Under the pieces are notes generated by a model. That model saw nothing but the letters and a program-made list of their open reading frames with translations. It did not search any database and was not told the origin of the DNA. Of a stretch of 64,000 nt of DNA, positions 26,252 to 33,882 are shown one piece after another. The stretch spans positions 186,001 through 250,000 of the forward strand of contig CBDIHI010000007.1 in NCBI GenBank assembly GCA_965279075.1, written 5' to 3'. The position numbers and the translations under genes were made by a program. Numbering within the stretch: position 1 is the first letter of the stretch; each line of letters starts with the position of its first letter. Source of the DNA: SZAS-79 sp965279075. GTDB taxonomy: Bacteria > Pseudomonadota > Gammaproteobacteria > Burkholderiales > SG8-39.

Positions 26252-26809
26252 TCAACTTTTCTGCCGGATTGCGCTCTTCGGCCGGAAGGCTTTCAGCACC
26301 GCCTCGTTGGTCTCGATGTACGGCCCGCCGATCAGGTCGATGCAGTAGGGCACCGCGGCGAACACGCCGTCGAGCGTCTCCTTGATCGCCTTGGGCTGGC
26401 CGGGCAGGTTGATGATCAGCGCGCCCTTCCTGATCACGGCCACCTGCCGCGACAGGATCGCCGTCGGCACGTACCGCAGGCTCACGGCCCGCATCTGCTC
26501 GCCGAACCCGGGCATCACCTTGTCGGCGACCGCGAGCGTCGCCTCGGGCGTCATGTCGCGCGGCGCCGGGCCGGTGCCGCCGGTGGTGAGGACGAGGTGG
26601 CATTTCGCCGTGTCGACGAGGTCCTTCAGCGTGGCCTCGATCAGCGGCTGCTCGTCGGGGATCAGGCGCGTCTCCATGCGCCAGGGCGAAGCCAGCGTCG
26701 CGCCGAACCAGTCCCTGAGGGCGGGGATGCCGGCGTCCTCGTAGACGCCGGAGGAGGCGCGGTCGCTGATCGACACGAGCCCGATGAGGAGCGTTTCGTC
26801 CATGTTCAT
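26252..26809 (-). CDS. mogA: Molybdopterin adenylyltransferase
   Basis: Adenylates molybdopterin before molybdate insertion. 185 residues; opens LLIGLVSISDRASSGVYEDAGIPAL and carries the MPT-binding TTGGTGPAPRDMTPEAT motif and NLPGQPKAIKE. The ATG at 26809 overlaps the yjgA stop (ATGA). Cofactor supply matters here because three molybdenum-enzyme large subunits are encoded in the next 25 kb. Confidence 0.93.
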   Translation of the reverse strand: MNMDETLLIGLVSISDRASSGVYEDAGIPALRDWFGATLASPWRMETRLIPDEQPLIEATLKDLVDTAKCHLVLTTGGTGPAPRDMTPEATLAVADKVMPGFGEQMRAVSLRYVPTAILSRQVAVIRKGALIINLPGQPKAIKETLDGVFAAVPYCIDLIGGPYIETNEAVLKAFRPKSAIRQKS

Positions 26810-27282
26810 TCTGCGTCGCGGATGACCTTGAAGATTTCGCGGAAGGACTTCGGCGGCCGGCCCTCGGCGGCTTCCTTCCTTGCGTTGCGGATGAGGTTCC
26901 GGAGCAGCTGGAGGTCGACCTCCGGGTGCTTCGCGGCGTACTCGGTGAGCGCCGCGTCGTCGGCGATGAGCTTTTCCCGCAGGCGCTCCATGCCGTGCTG
27001 GCGCGCGACCTCGGCCTTGGACTGGCCGTTCCAGGCGTCGAGCCTTGCCTGGATCGGCGCGGGGTCGATGTCGCGCATAAGCTTGCCGATGTACTGCATC
27101 TGGCGGCGGCGGCCCTCGTGGGCGGTGATGCGCTGCGCGTCGCGGAGCGCCTCGCGCAGCGGTTCGGGCAGGTCCATCGACGCAAGGCGCTCCTTCGACA
27201 GGCCGACCAGCTCGACGCCGAGCTTCTGCAGCGCGTGCGACTGGGCCTTTTTCTTCGTCTTGCTGAGGATTTCGTCTTCCAT
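26806..27282 (-). CDS. yjgA: Ribosome biogenesis factor YjgA/DarP (DUF615)
   Basis: 158 residues, charged and helical, with the family segments SKTKKKAQSHALQKLGVELV and RRRQMQYIGKLMRDIDP. DarP binds late 50S precursors and helps shape the peptidyl-transferase centre. The ATG at 27282 sits 21 bases from the divergent pmbA start, the conserved yjgA-pmbA arrangement; the longer upstream reading is antisense to pmbA. Confidence 0.93.
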   Translation of the reverse strand: MEDEILSKTKKKAQSHALQKLGVELVGLSKERLASMDLPEPLREALRDAQRITAHEGRRRQMQYIGKLMRDIDPAPIQARLDAWNGQSKAEVARQHGMERLREKLIADDAALTEYAAKHPEVDLQLLRNLIRNARKEAAEGRPPKSFREIFKVIRDAE

Positions 27283-27303
27283 CGGGCTGCTATGATAACC
27301 GCT

Positions 27304-28659
27304 ATGAAAATCGACCGCCGTTTCACGTACTCGGATGAGCAGTTGCGTGGGTTCGCGCAGGACGTCCTCGACCACGCGCTCGCGCTCGGCGCCTCCGGGT
27401 GCGAGTGCGACGTCTCGGAGGGGTTCGGCCTCTCGGTGACCGTGCGCAAGGGGGAGATCGACACGCTCGAGCACAACCGCGACAAGGGGATCGGCGTGTC
27501 GGTCCACTTCGGCTCCCGGCCCCACGTGAAGCGCGGCCACGCCAGCACCTCGGATTTTTCCCCGGCGGCGCTGCGCCAGACGGTGGAGGCCGCGGTCGCG
27601 ATCGCCCGTCACACGGCCGAGGACGACTGCGCGGGGCTGCCCGACGCGGACCAGATGGCGCGCGACCTGCCCGACCTCGACCTCTACCACCCGTGGCACG
27701 TGTCGCCCGAGGATGCGATCGACATCGCGAAGCGCTGCGAGGCGGCGGCGTTCGGGCTGTCCCCCAAACTGAAGAACACCGAGGGCACCTCGGTCTCGGC
27801 CCAACACTCGCAGTTCGTCTTCGCCAACAGCCTGGGGTTCATGGCCGGGTTCCCGACCTCGAGGCATTCGCTCGGCTGCTCGATGATCGCCGGGGAGAAA
27901 GGCCAGATGCAGCGCGACGACTGGTACAGCTCGACGCGGGTGCCTTCGAAAATCGCCGATCCCGAGGCGCTGGGCCGCTACGCGGGCGAACGCGCGCTGG
28001 CCCGCCTGCGCGCGAAGAAGATTTCCACCTGCCAGGCGCCGGTGCTGTTCGAGGCGCCGCTGGCCGGCGGACTGATCGGCCATTTCGTCTCGGCCGTGAG
28101 CGGCGGCAGCCTGTACCGCAAGTCGACCTTCCTCCTCGACAGCCTCGGCAAGCAGGTGTTCCCGAAGCATGTGTCGATCGAAGAGAGGCCGCACGAGCGC
28201 CAGGCCATGGCGAGTTCGCCGTTCGACGAGGAGGGCGTGGCCACGCAGTCCCGCAGCATCGTGAAGGACGGCGTGGTGGAGGGCTACTTCCTCGGGACGT
28301 ACTCCGCGCGCAAGCTCGGCATGCAGAGCACCGGCAGCTCCGGCGGCAACCACAACCTGGTGATCCGGCCCGGGGACCTCGACTTTCGCGCGATGCTCAG
28401 GAAGATGCACCGCGGCCTGCTGGTGACCGAGCTGCTCGGCCAGGGCATGAACCTGATCACCGGGGACTACTCCCGCGGCGCGGCCGGCTACTGGGTCGAG
28501 AACGGCGAGATCCAGTACCCGGTGGAGGAGATCACCATCGCGGGCAACCTCGCCGAGATGTTCAAGTCCATCGTCGCGGTGGGCAATGACGTCCTGGTGC
28601 GCGGCTCCCGCGCGACCGGCTCCATCCTCGTCGGCAACATGACGATCGCCGGGAACTGA
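27304..28659 (+). CDS. pmbA: PmbA/TldE metalloprotease subunit
   Basis: 451 residues, full length for PmbA (TldE), the non-catalytic partner of the TldD zinc protease that processes modified peptides and degrades CcdA-like antitoxins. Landmarks are LEHNRDKGIGVSVHFG, SFPxx-like loop regions and the C-terminal GNLAEMFKSIVAVGND. tldD is not in the window. Divergent from yjgA. Confidence 0.94.
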   Translation: MKIDRRFTYSDEQLRGFAQDVLDHALALGASGCECDVSEGFGLSVTVRKGEIDTLEHNRDKGIGVSVHFGSRPHVKRGHASTSDFSPAALRQTVEAAVAIARHTAEDDCAGLPDADQMARDLPDLDLYHPWHVSPEDAIDIAKRCEAAAFGLSPKLKNTEGTSVSAQHSQFVFANSLGFMAGFPTSRHSLGCSMIAGEKGQMQRDDWYSSTRVPSKIADPEALGRYAGERALARLRAKKISTCQAPVLFEAPLAGGLIGHFVSAVSGGSLYRKSTFLLDSLGKQVFPKHVSIEERPHERQAMASSPFDEEGVATQSRSIVKDGVVEGYFLGTYSARKLGMQSTGSSGGNHNLVIRPGDLDFRAMLRKMHRGLLVTELLGQGMNLITGDYSRGAAGYWVENGEIQYPVEEITIAGNLAEMFKSIVAVGNDVLVRGSRATGSILVGNMTIAGN

Positions 28660-28666
28660 GGCCGGC

Positions 28667-29287
28667 CTAGAACAGCGCGAACAGCGCGACCACGAAGACC
28701 ACGAGGCTGCCGCCCGCCAGCCAGATCAGGCTCGCGTTGTCGACCTTGGGCTTGTCGGGGTCGTCCGCCACCGGCTCGGGATGGTGCTCGTCGTGGTGCT
28801 CTTCCTCGTGGTGCGCCTCCGCGCCCCCGGCGTGGTGCCCCGGATTCTGGCTCGCGACCTTGGCATTGAAGGCGTTGAAGAACTCTTCCGAGAGCTTCTT
28901 GGCCGCCGCGTCCACGAGGCGCGAGCCGATCTGCGCGAGCTTGCCGCCGACGTTGGCCTTGACCTGGTAGGTGAGCTTCGTGCCGCCGTCCCCGGGCGCG
29001 AGCTGCACCTGGGCGCCGCCCTTGCCGAAGCCCGCCACGCCGCCCTGGCCTTCGAAGGCGATTGAGTAGGAGTTCGGCGGGTTCAGGTCGGACAGCGCGA
29101 GCTTGCCCTTGAACTTGGCCGAAACGGGGCCGATCCGCGCCGTCATCAGCACCTGGTACTCGTTCTCCGCGGTCAGCGTGATCGACTCGCAGCCGGGCAC
29201 GCAGGCCTTGAGGATCTCGGGGTCGTTGAGCGCAGCCCAGGTGGCGGCCTGCGAGGCCGGGATGAGCTGTTCGCCGGACATTTCCAT
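28667..29287 (-). CDS. coxG: CoxG-family membrane-anchored protein
   Basis: 206 residues: an SRPBCC/CoxG domain (residues 1-150; PGCESITLTAENEYQVLM, FEGQGGVAGFGKG), a His/Glu-rich linker (HHAGGAEAHHEEEHHDEHH) and one C-terminal transmembrane helix (LIWLAGGSLVVFVVALFALF). In CO dehydrogenase-type systems CoxG recruits the molybdenum hydroxylase to the membrane. The start at 29287 has AGGAAG upstream. It follows coxE by 13 bases and converges on pmbA. The His-rich linker might bind metal. Confidence 0.87.
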   Translation of the reverse strand: MEMSGEQLIPASQAATWAALNDPEILKACVPGCESITLTAENEYQVLMTARIGPVSAKFKGKLALSDLNPPNSYSIAFEGQGGVAGFGKGGAQVQLAPGDGGTKLTYQVKANVGGKLAQIGSRLVDAAAKKLSEEFFNAFNAKVASQNPGHHAGGAEAHHEEEHHDEHHPEPVADDPDKPKVDNASLIWLAGGSLVVFVVALFALF

Positions 29288-29300
29288 GCGGGTCTTCCTT

Positions 29301-30542
29301 TCAGTGTGTGCGTTGCGCGGCGTGACCCGGAACACGGCCGGGGCGGACCACGCGCTCGGCGGGCTCGCCCATGATGCGGGCCAGGTCGATCAGGCTTTTA
29401 AGATTATGCACCGGCAGGAAGCGGTCCACGTAAGGCAGCATCGCGCGCACGCCGGCGGGCTTGGCCTCGAACTTGTCGTACCTGAGCAGCGGGTTCATCC
29501 AGATCAGGTGCTTGCAGGCCATGTGCAGGCGCTCCATTTCCTCGGACAGCCCATCGCCCGCCTCGCGGTCGAGGCCGTCGGTCACCAGCAGCAGGCACGC
29601 ATTCTGGCCCAGCACGCGCCGCGCCCAGCGCCAGTTGAAGTCGTGCAGGCAGGTGCCGATCCGCGTGCCGCCCGACCAGTCCTTGATCGCGTCGGCCACG
29701 CGCGTCATCGCCACGTCCACGTCGCGGTGCTTCAGCTGGCGCGTCACGTTGGTCAGGCGCGTGCCGAACACGAACACGCTCACGCGGTCGCGGTCGTTGG
29801 TGATCGCGTGCAGGAAGTGCAGGAACATGCGCGCATAGGGATTCATCGAGCCCGAGATGTCGCAGAGGACCACCAGCGGGGGATGCAGGGTCTTGGGCGC
29901 GGTGCGCACCAGCGGGATCAGCGCGCCGCCTTCCCTGAGGCTCGCGCGCATCGTGGCGCGCAGGTTGATGCGCTGGCCGCGCGCGTCCGGCGCGTAGCGG
30001 CGCGTGCGGATCTCGGGCAGCGGCAGGCGCAATTGCGAGAGCATCTTCTTCGCCTCGGCGAGCTCGGCCGCGGTCATCGTGTCGAAGTCCATGCGCTGCA
30101 GGACTTCCTTGGAGGAGAAGGTGAGCTTGGCGTCGAGCTCGACCTTCTGCTCGGGCTCGTCTTCCGGCTGGTCGCGCTTGGGCTGGTTGTAGAGCGCGTC
30201 CGTCAGGCGCTGGCTCTGTTCCTGCTCCTCGCGGCCGGTCTTGCCGTAGGTCGCGGGCAGCATCGCCTGCATCATCTTCTCCAGCAGCTTCGGGTCGCGC
30301 CAGAAGATCTGGAAGGCCTGGTCGAAGATCGGGCGCTGCTCCTCCCGCGACAGGAAGATCGCCGACATCGTCCAGTAGAAGTCGTCGCGCCGGTCGGTGC
30401 CCGCCAGTTCGATCGCCTTCATGCAGTCGATCACCCGGTCCGGGCCCACGCGCAGCCCGGCGCCGCGCAGGATGCGCGCGAAGTGCATCACGTTCTCGGC
30501 GAGCTTGCCGCGGCCGGGCGCGGATTCCGGCAGGATGAGCAT
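29301..30542 (-). CDS. coxE: CoxE-type von Willebrand factor A protein
   Basis: 413 residues. The C-terminal VWA domain keeps the metal-ion-dependent adhesion site (DISGSMNPYARM, then TRIGT and TDGLD). CoxE works with the MoxR-like ATPase CoxD to mature the active site of CO dehydrogenase-type hydroxylases (sulfuration and metal insertion). The gene lies 37 bases after coxD on the same strand and upstream of coxG, the standard D-E-G order. Confidence 0.92.
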   Translation of the reverse strand: MLILPESAPGRGKLAENVMHFARILRGAGLRVGPDRVIDCMKAIELAGTDRRDDFYWTMSAIFLSREEQRPIFDQAFQIFWRDPKLLEKMMQAMLPATYGKTGREEQEQSQRLTDALYNQPKRDQPEDEPEQKVELDAKLTFSSKEVLQRMDFDTMTAAELAEAKKMLSQLRLPLPEIRTRRYAPDARGQRINLRATMRASLREGGALIPLVRTAPKTLHPPLVVLCDISGSMNPYARMFLHFLHAITNDRDRVSVFVFGTRLTNVTRQLKHRDVDVAMTRVADAIKDWSGGTRIGTCLHDFNWRWARRVLGQNACLLLVTDGLDREAGDGLSEEMERLHMACKHLIWMNPLLRYDKFEAKPAGVRAMLPYVDRFLPVHNLKSLIDLARIMGEPAERVVRPGRVPGHAAQRTH

Positions 30543-30579
30543 GGTGCGCGAAGCGGGAGGGGCGGGCGGCCGGGCGCGG

Positions 30580-31506
30580 TCAGGCCGCGGCGGCCGACTG
30601 TGCCTCGGCGGTCAGGCGTTTGGCTTCCTCGCCGGCGATGCGCTCGATGTCGTCCTGGTACTTGAGCAGCACGCCGAGGGTGTCGTTGACCGTTTGCGGG
30701 TCGAGCGCGATCTTGTCGAGGGCCACGAGCGCGTTGGCCCAGTCGATGGTCTCGGCCACGCCGGGCAGCTTGAAGAGGTCCACGGTGCGCAGGCGCTGCA
30801 CGAAAGCCACGATCTCGCGCGACAGGTTTTCCGCGGCCTTCGGCGCCTTGCGGCGCAGGATGTCCAGCTCGCGCACGGCATCGGGGTAGTCGACCCAGTG
30901 GTAGAGGCAGCGGCGCTTGACCGCGTCGTGGATCTCCCTGGTGCGGTTGGAGGTGATCACGACGATCGGCGGCTCGGCCGCCTTGATCGTGCCGGTCTCG
31001 GGAATCGTGATCTGGAAGTCGGACAGCACTTCGAGCAGGTAGGCCTCGAACGGCTCGTCGGTGCGGTCGAGTTCGTCGATCAGGAGCACCGGCGCCTTGC
31101 CCGGCTTGCCTTCGAGCGCGCGGGCCAGCGCGCGCTTGATGAGGAAGCGCTCGGAGAAGATGTCCGCGGAGAGCTTTTCCTTGGATTTCTCGCCCGAGGC
31201 TTCGGCCAGCCGGATCTCGATCATCTGGCGCGAGTAGTTCCACTCGTAGGCCGCCTGTGCGATGTCGAGGCCCTCGTAGCACTGCAGCCGGATCAGCTCG
31301 CGGCCCAGCGAAGCCGCCATGACCTTGGCGATCTCGGTCTTGCCGACGCCGGCCTCGCCCTCCAGGAAGAGCGGGCGTTTCATCGCCAGCGCGAGGAACA
31401 CCGAGGTCGCCAGGCTGCGGTCGGCGACGTAGTCGGCCGAGGTCAGGAGCTTGAGCGTGTCGTCGATGGACGCCGGGACGGCGGGGCTTGCAGAGGCAGC
31501 GTTCAT
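30580..31506 (-). CDS. coxD: CoxD/MoxR-type AAA+ ATPase
   Basis: 308 residues with Walker A GEAGVGKTEIAK, Walker B VLLIDELDRTD and sensor-1 VVITSNRTREIHD. MoxR ATPases act as chaperones with VWA partners; here the partner is the adjacent CoxE. The ATG at 31506 was chosen; a longer reading runs through the AraC gene. It starts 41 bases after the araC-type gene on the same strand and may share its transcript. Confidence 0.93.
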   Translation of the reverse strand: MNAASASPAVPASIDDTLKLLTSADYVADRSLATSVFLALAMKRPLFLEGEAGVGKTEIAKVMAASLGRELIRLQCYEGLDIAQAAYEWNYSRQMIEIRLAEASGEKSKEKLSADIFSERFLIKRALARALEGKPGKAPVLLIDELDRTDEPFEAYLLEVLSDFQITIPETGTIKAAEPPIVVITSNRTREIHDAVKRRCLYHWVDYPDAVRELDILRRKAPKAAENLSREIVAFVQRLRTVDLFKLPGVAETIDWANALVALDKIALDPQTVNDTLGVLLKYQDDIERIAGEEAKRLTAEAQSAAAA

Positions 31507-31547
31507 TTCGGGAGCCGGTACGGGGGAGGAACCCCATTTTCCGGCAT

Positions 31548-32399
31548 TTAGCCGAAGAGTTCCACCCGGCGGCGGTATTCGGAGGGCGGGATGCCGAGGT
31601 TTTGGCGGAAAAAGCGCGTGAAATGCTGCGGCTCGGAAAACCCGAGCGAATCCGACAGCGTCGAGATCGACGCATCGCTCCCGGTCAGCCGGCCGAACGC
31701 GGACTCCATGCGCAGCGTGTTGAGGTAGAGGGCCGGGGACACCGAGGTACACCCCCGGAAAAGGTGGAAGAAGTGCGGCCGTGACAGGCCGCAGACCTTC
31801 GCGAGCTCGTCGATCGAGAGTCCGGTGTCGAGGTGCTCCTTCATGAACCGAATCGCGCGGTTGATGCGCGGGTCGGCGAGGCGCCCGAGGCTCGCGCGAT
31901 AGATTTCCATGCGGTCGCGCCATGCGGAGAACTCGTAGATCACCGACATCATCAGCTCGAAGAGCTCGATTTCCCAGCGCGCCTGGTCACGCTCATCGAG
32001 GGAGGACCCGAGCATCTCGTCGACGAGCCGGTCGGCAAGCGCGCGCACGTACGCCGGGATGCGTGCGCAAGGCTCGGGGAAAAAGCCGCCCAGACCGCTG
32101 ACCGAGAGGTTCGCGTCCAGCCCGGCAAGCCATTCGGGTTCGATGTAGAGCGCGAGCACCGTGGAGCGCTCGTGCGTCGCCCGGTGCACTTTGGAGTGGG
32201 GCTCCCAGGCGTTCACCAGCACCAGCGTCTCGGCGGTCAGCGGGTGCAGGCGGTCGCGCACATGGAACGAGGTGTCGGCGCCGCTCGCCTTGATGAGCAC
32301 GTGGCACTGCGGGTGGGTGTGCGGCACGAGATCCTGGTCGGAATCGAGCAGCGCGACCCGGCCGAAACGGCCCTGTAAGAGCTTCAAAGCACTGGTCAT
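31548..32399 (-). CDS. AraC-family transcriptional regulator
   Basis: 283 residues: an N-terminal cupin-type sensing domain (HTHPQCHVLIKASG, LVLVNAWEPHSKVH) and a C-terminal double helix-turn-helix (LSIDELAKVCGLSRPHFFHL; DSLGFSEPQHFTRFFRQNLG; PSEYRR). It is divergent from coxM (116 bases between) and upstream of coxD-E-G, well placed to control both halves of the molybdenum-hydroxylase island in response to its substrate. Confidence 0.9.
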   Translation of the reverse strand: MTSALKLLQGRFGRVALLDSDQDLVPHTHPQCHVLIKASGADTSFHVRDRLHPLTAETLVLVNAWEPHSKVHRATHERSTVLALYIEPEWLAGLDANLSVSGLGGFFPEPCARIPAYVRALADRLVDEMLGSSLDERDQARWEIELFELMMSVIYEFSAWRDRMEIYRASLGRLADPRINRAIRFMKEHLDTGLSIDELAKVCGLSRPHFFHLFRGCTSVSPALYLNTLRMESAFGRLTGSDASISTLSDSLGFSEPQHFTRFFRQNLGIPPSEYRRRVELFG

Positions 32400-32515
32400 G
32401 AAGGGGATTTTAGGCCCGGGGGTGGGTCGCGGCAACGCAGTTTCGCCGGGGGGGCGGCTGAATAATCAGACTCCCCGGTAGCCATGCCGGGCAGGTGCCG
32501 GTGCATCATGCGGGG

Positions 32516-33394
32516 ATGAAATCCGCCCCTTTCGAATACACCCGCGTCGCCACGCTGGACGAGGCCTGCGCGCTCCTCGCCGAGCACGGCCCGGACGCCA
32601 AGCTGATCGCCGGCGGCCAGAGCCTCGTGCCGATGATGGCCATGCGCCTCGCCCGGCCCGCCTGGCTGGTCGACATCAACCGCCTGGACGAACTCAAGCA
32701 CGTCGCGCTGCAGGACGATGCGCTGGTCGTCGGCTCCGCCGTGCGCCAGTGCGTGATCGAACGGGATGCGCTCGCCCACGCGCAGCTGCCCCTGCTCCTC
32801 AAGGCGCTGAAGTGGGTCGGCCACGTGCAGACGCGCAACCGCGGCACGGTCGGCGGATCCATCGTGCATGCCGACCCTTCGGCCGAGATTCCCCTGGTGG
32901 CCTGCGTGCTGGACGCCACGCTCGTGCTGCAGGACGCCGGCGGCCGGAGCGAGGTGCCGGCACGCGAGTTCTTCTTCGCCCCGATGGTGACCGCAATCGC
33001 CCCCGAGCAGTGCCTGGCGGAGATCCGCTTCCCGGTCTGGGGCCATGCGCGGCCCGGCTCGGCCTTCGAGGAGGTCAGCATCCGGCACGGCGACTTCGCG
33101 CTCGTGTCGGCCTGTGCGCAGGTCGCTCTGGACGCGGACGGGCGATGCCTGAAGGCGGAGCTCGGCATCGGCGGGGCCTCGCCCTTCCCGCACGCGCTGC
33201 CGGAGATAGGCGAGATGCTTGCGGGCAAGGTGCTGGACGACATGCTGGTCGAGGACGCGTCCGTCGTGGCGGCCGGCCTCATCGACCCCGACGGCGACCT
33301 GCATGCGACGGCCGACTACCGGCGCTTCCTCGCGCGGGTCATGGCCGGGCGCGTGCTCAAGGCGGCGCGCGACGACGCGAAGGAAAGGGCATGA
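32516..33394 (+). CDS. coxM: Molybdenum hydroxylase FAD-binding (medium) subunit
   Basis: 292 residues of the CoxM/CutM family: FAD-binding loop IAGGQSLVPMMAMRLA, the TRNRGTVGGSIVHADPSAE pyrophosphate-binding motif and a C-terminal CO-dehydrogenase flavoprotein domain. It passes electrons from the iron-sulfur subunit to an acceptor. The ATG at 32516 follows GGGG; the next gene overlaps by 4 bases. Not specific to CO (see the large subunit). Confidence 0.92.
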   Translation: MKSAPFEYTRVATLDEACALLAEHGPDAKLIAGGQSLVPMMAMRLARPAWLVDINRLDELKHVALQDDALVVGSAVRQCVIERDALAHAQLPLLLKALKWVGHVQTRNRGTVGGSIVHADPSAEIPLVACVLDATLVLQDAGGRSEVPAREFFFAPMVTAIAPEQCLAEIRFPVWGHARPGSAFEEVSIRHGDFALVSACAQVALDADGRCLKAELGIGGASPFPHALPEIGEMLAGKVLDDMLVEDASVVAAGLIDPDGDLHATADYRRFLARVMAGRVLKAARDDAKERA

Positions 33395-33882
33395 ACGAGA
33401 AACTTTATCCGGTGACGATCACGGTCAATGGCGTTCTGCGCACGGCCGAGGTGCCCTCCCGCCTCACGCTGGTCGATTTCCTGCGCGATACGCTGCGCCT
33501 CACCGGCACGCACGTGGGCTGCGAGCACGGCATCTGCGGCGCGTGCTCGATCCTGCTCGACAACGAGCCGGTGCGCTCCTGCCTGATGTACGCGGTGCAG
33601 GTTGACGGATGCTCGGTCACGACTGTCGAGGGACTCACGCGTCCCGACGGCACGGCAAGCCCCCTGCAGGACGCCTTCTGCGAGGCGCACGGCCTGCAGT
33701 GCGGCTACTGCACGCCCGGCATGATCGTGGCCTCCCATGCACTGCTCGAGGCGAACCCGTCCCCGAGCGAGGCCGAGATCCGCGACGCGATCGGCGGCAA
33801 CCTGTGCCGCTGCACGGGCTACCGGCAGATCGTGGATGCGGTCCAGCTCGCGGCCAGGAACCTTGCCAAGGGCGCCAAATGA
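33391..33882 (+). CDS. coxS: Molybdenum hydroxylase [2Fe-2S] (small) subunit
   Basis: 163 residues. The plant-type [2Fe-2S] cluster is held by Cys44, 49, 52 (CEHGICGAC) and a cysteine near 64; the second, helical domain holds the other cluster through CGYCTPGM and LCRCTGY. Electron carrier between the Mo centre and FAD. Stop/start overlaps join it to coxM and coxL (ATGA at each end). Confidence 0.95.
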   Translation: MNEKLYPVTITVNGVLRTAEVPSRLTLVDFLRDTLRLTGTHVGCEHGICGACSILLDNEPVRSCLMYAVQVDGCSVTTVEGLTRPDGTASPLQDAFCEAHGLQCGYCTPGMIVASHALLEANPSPSEAEIRDAIGGNLCRCTGYRQIVDAVQLAARNLAKGAK

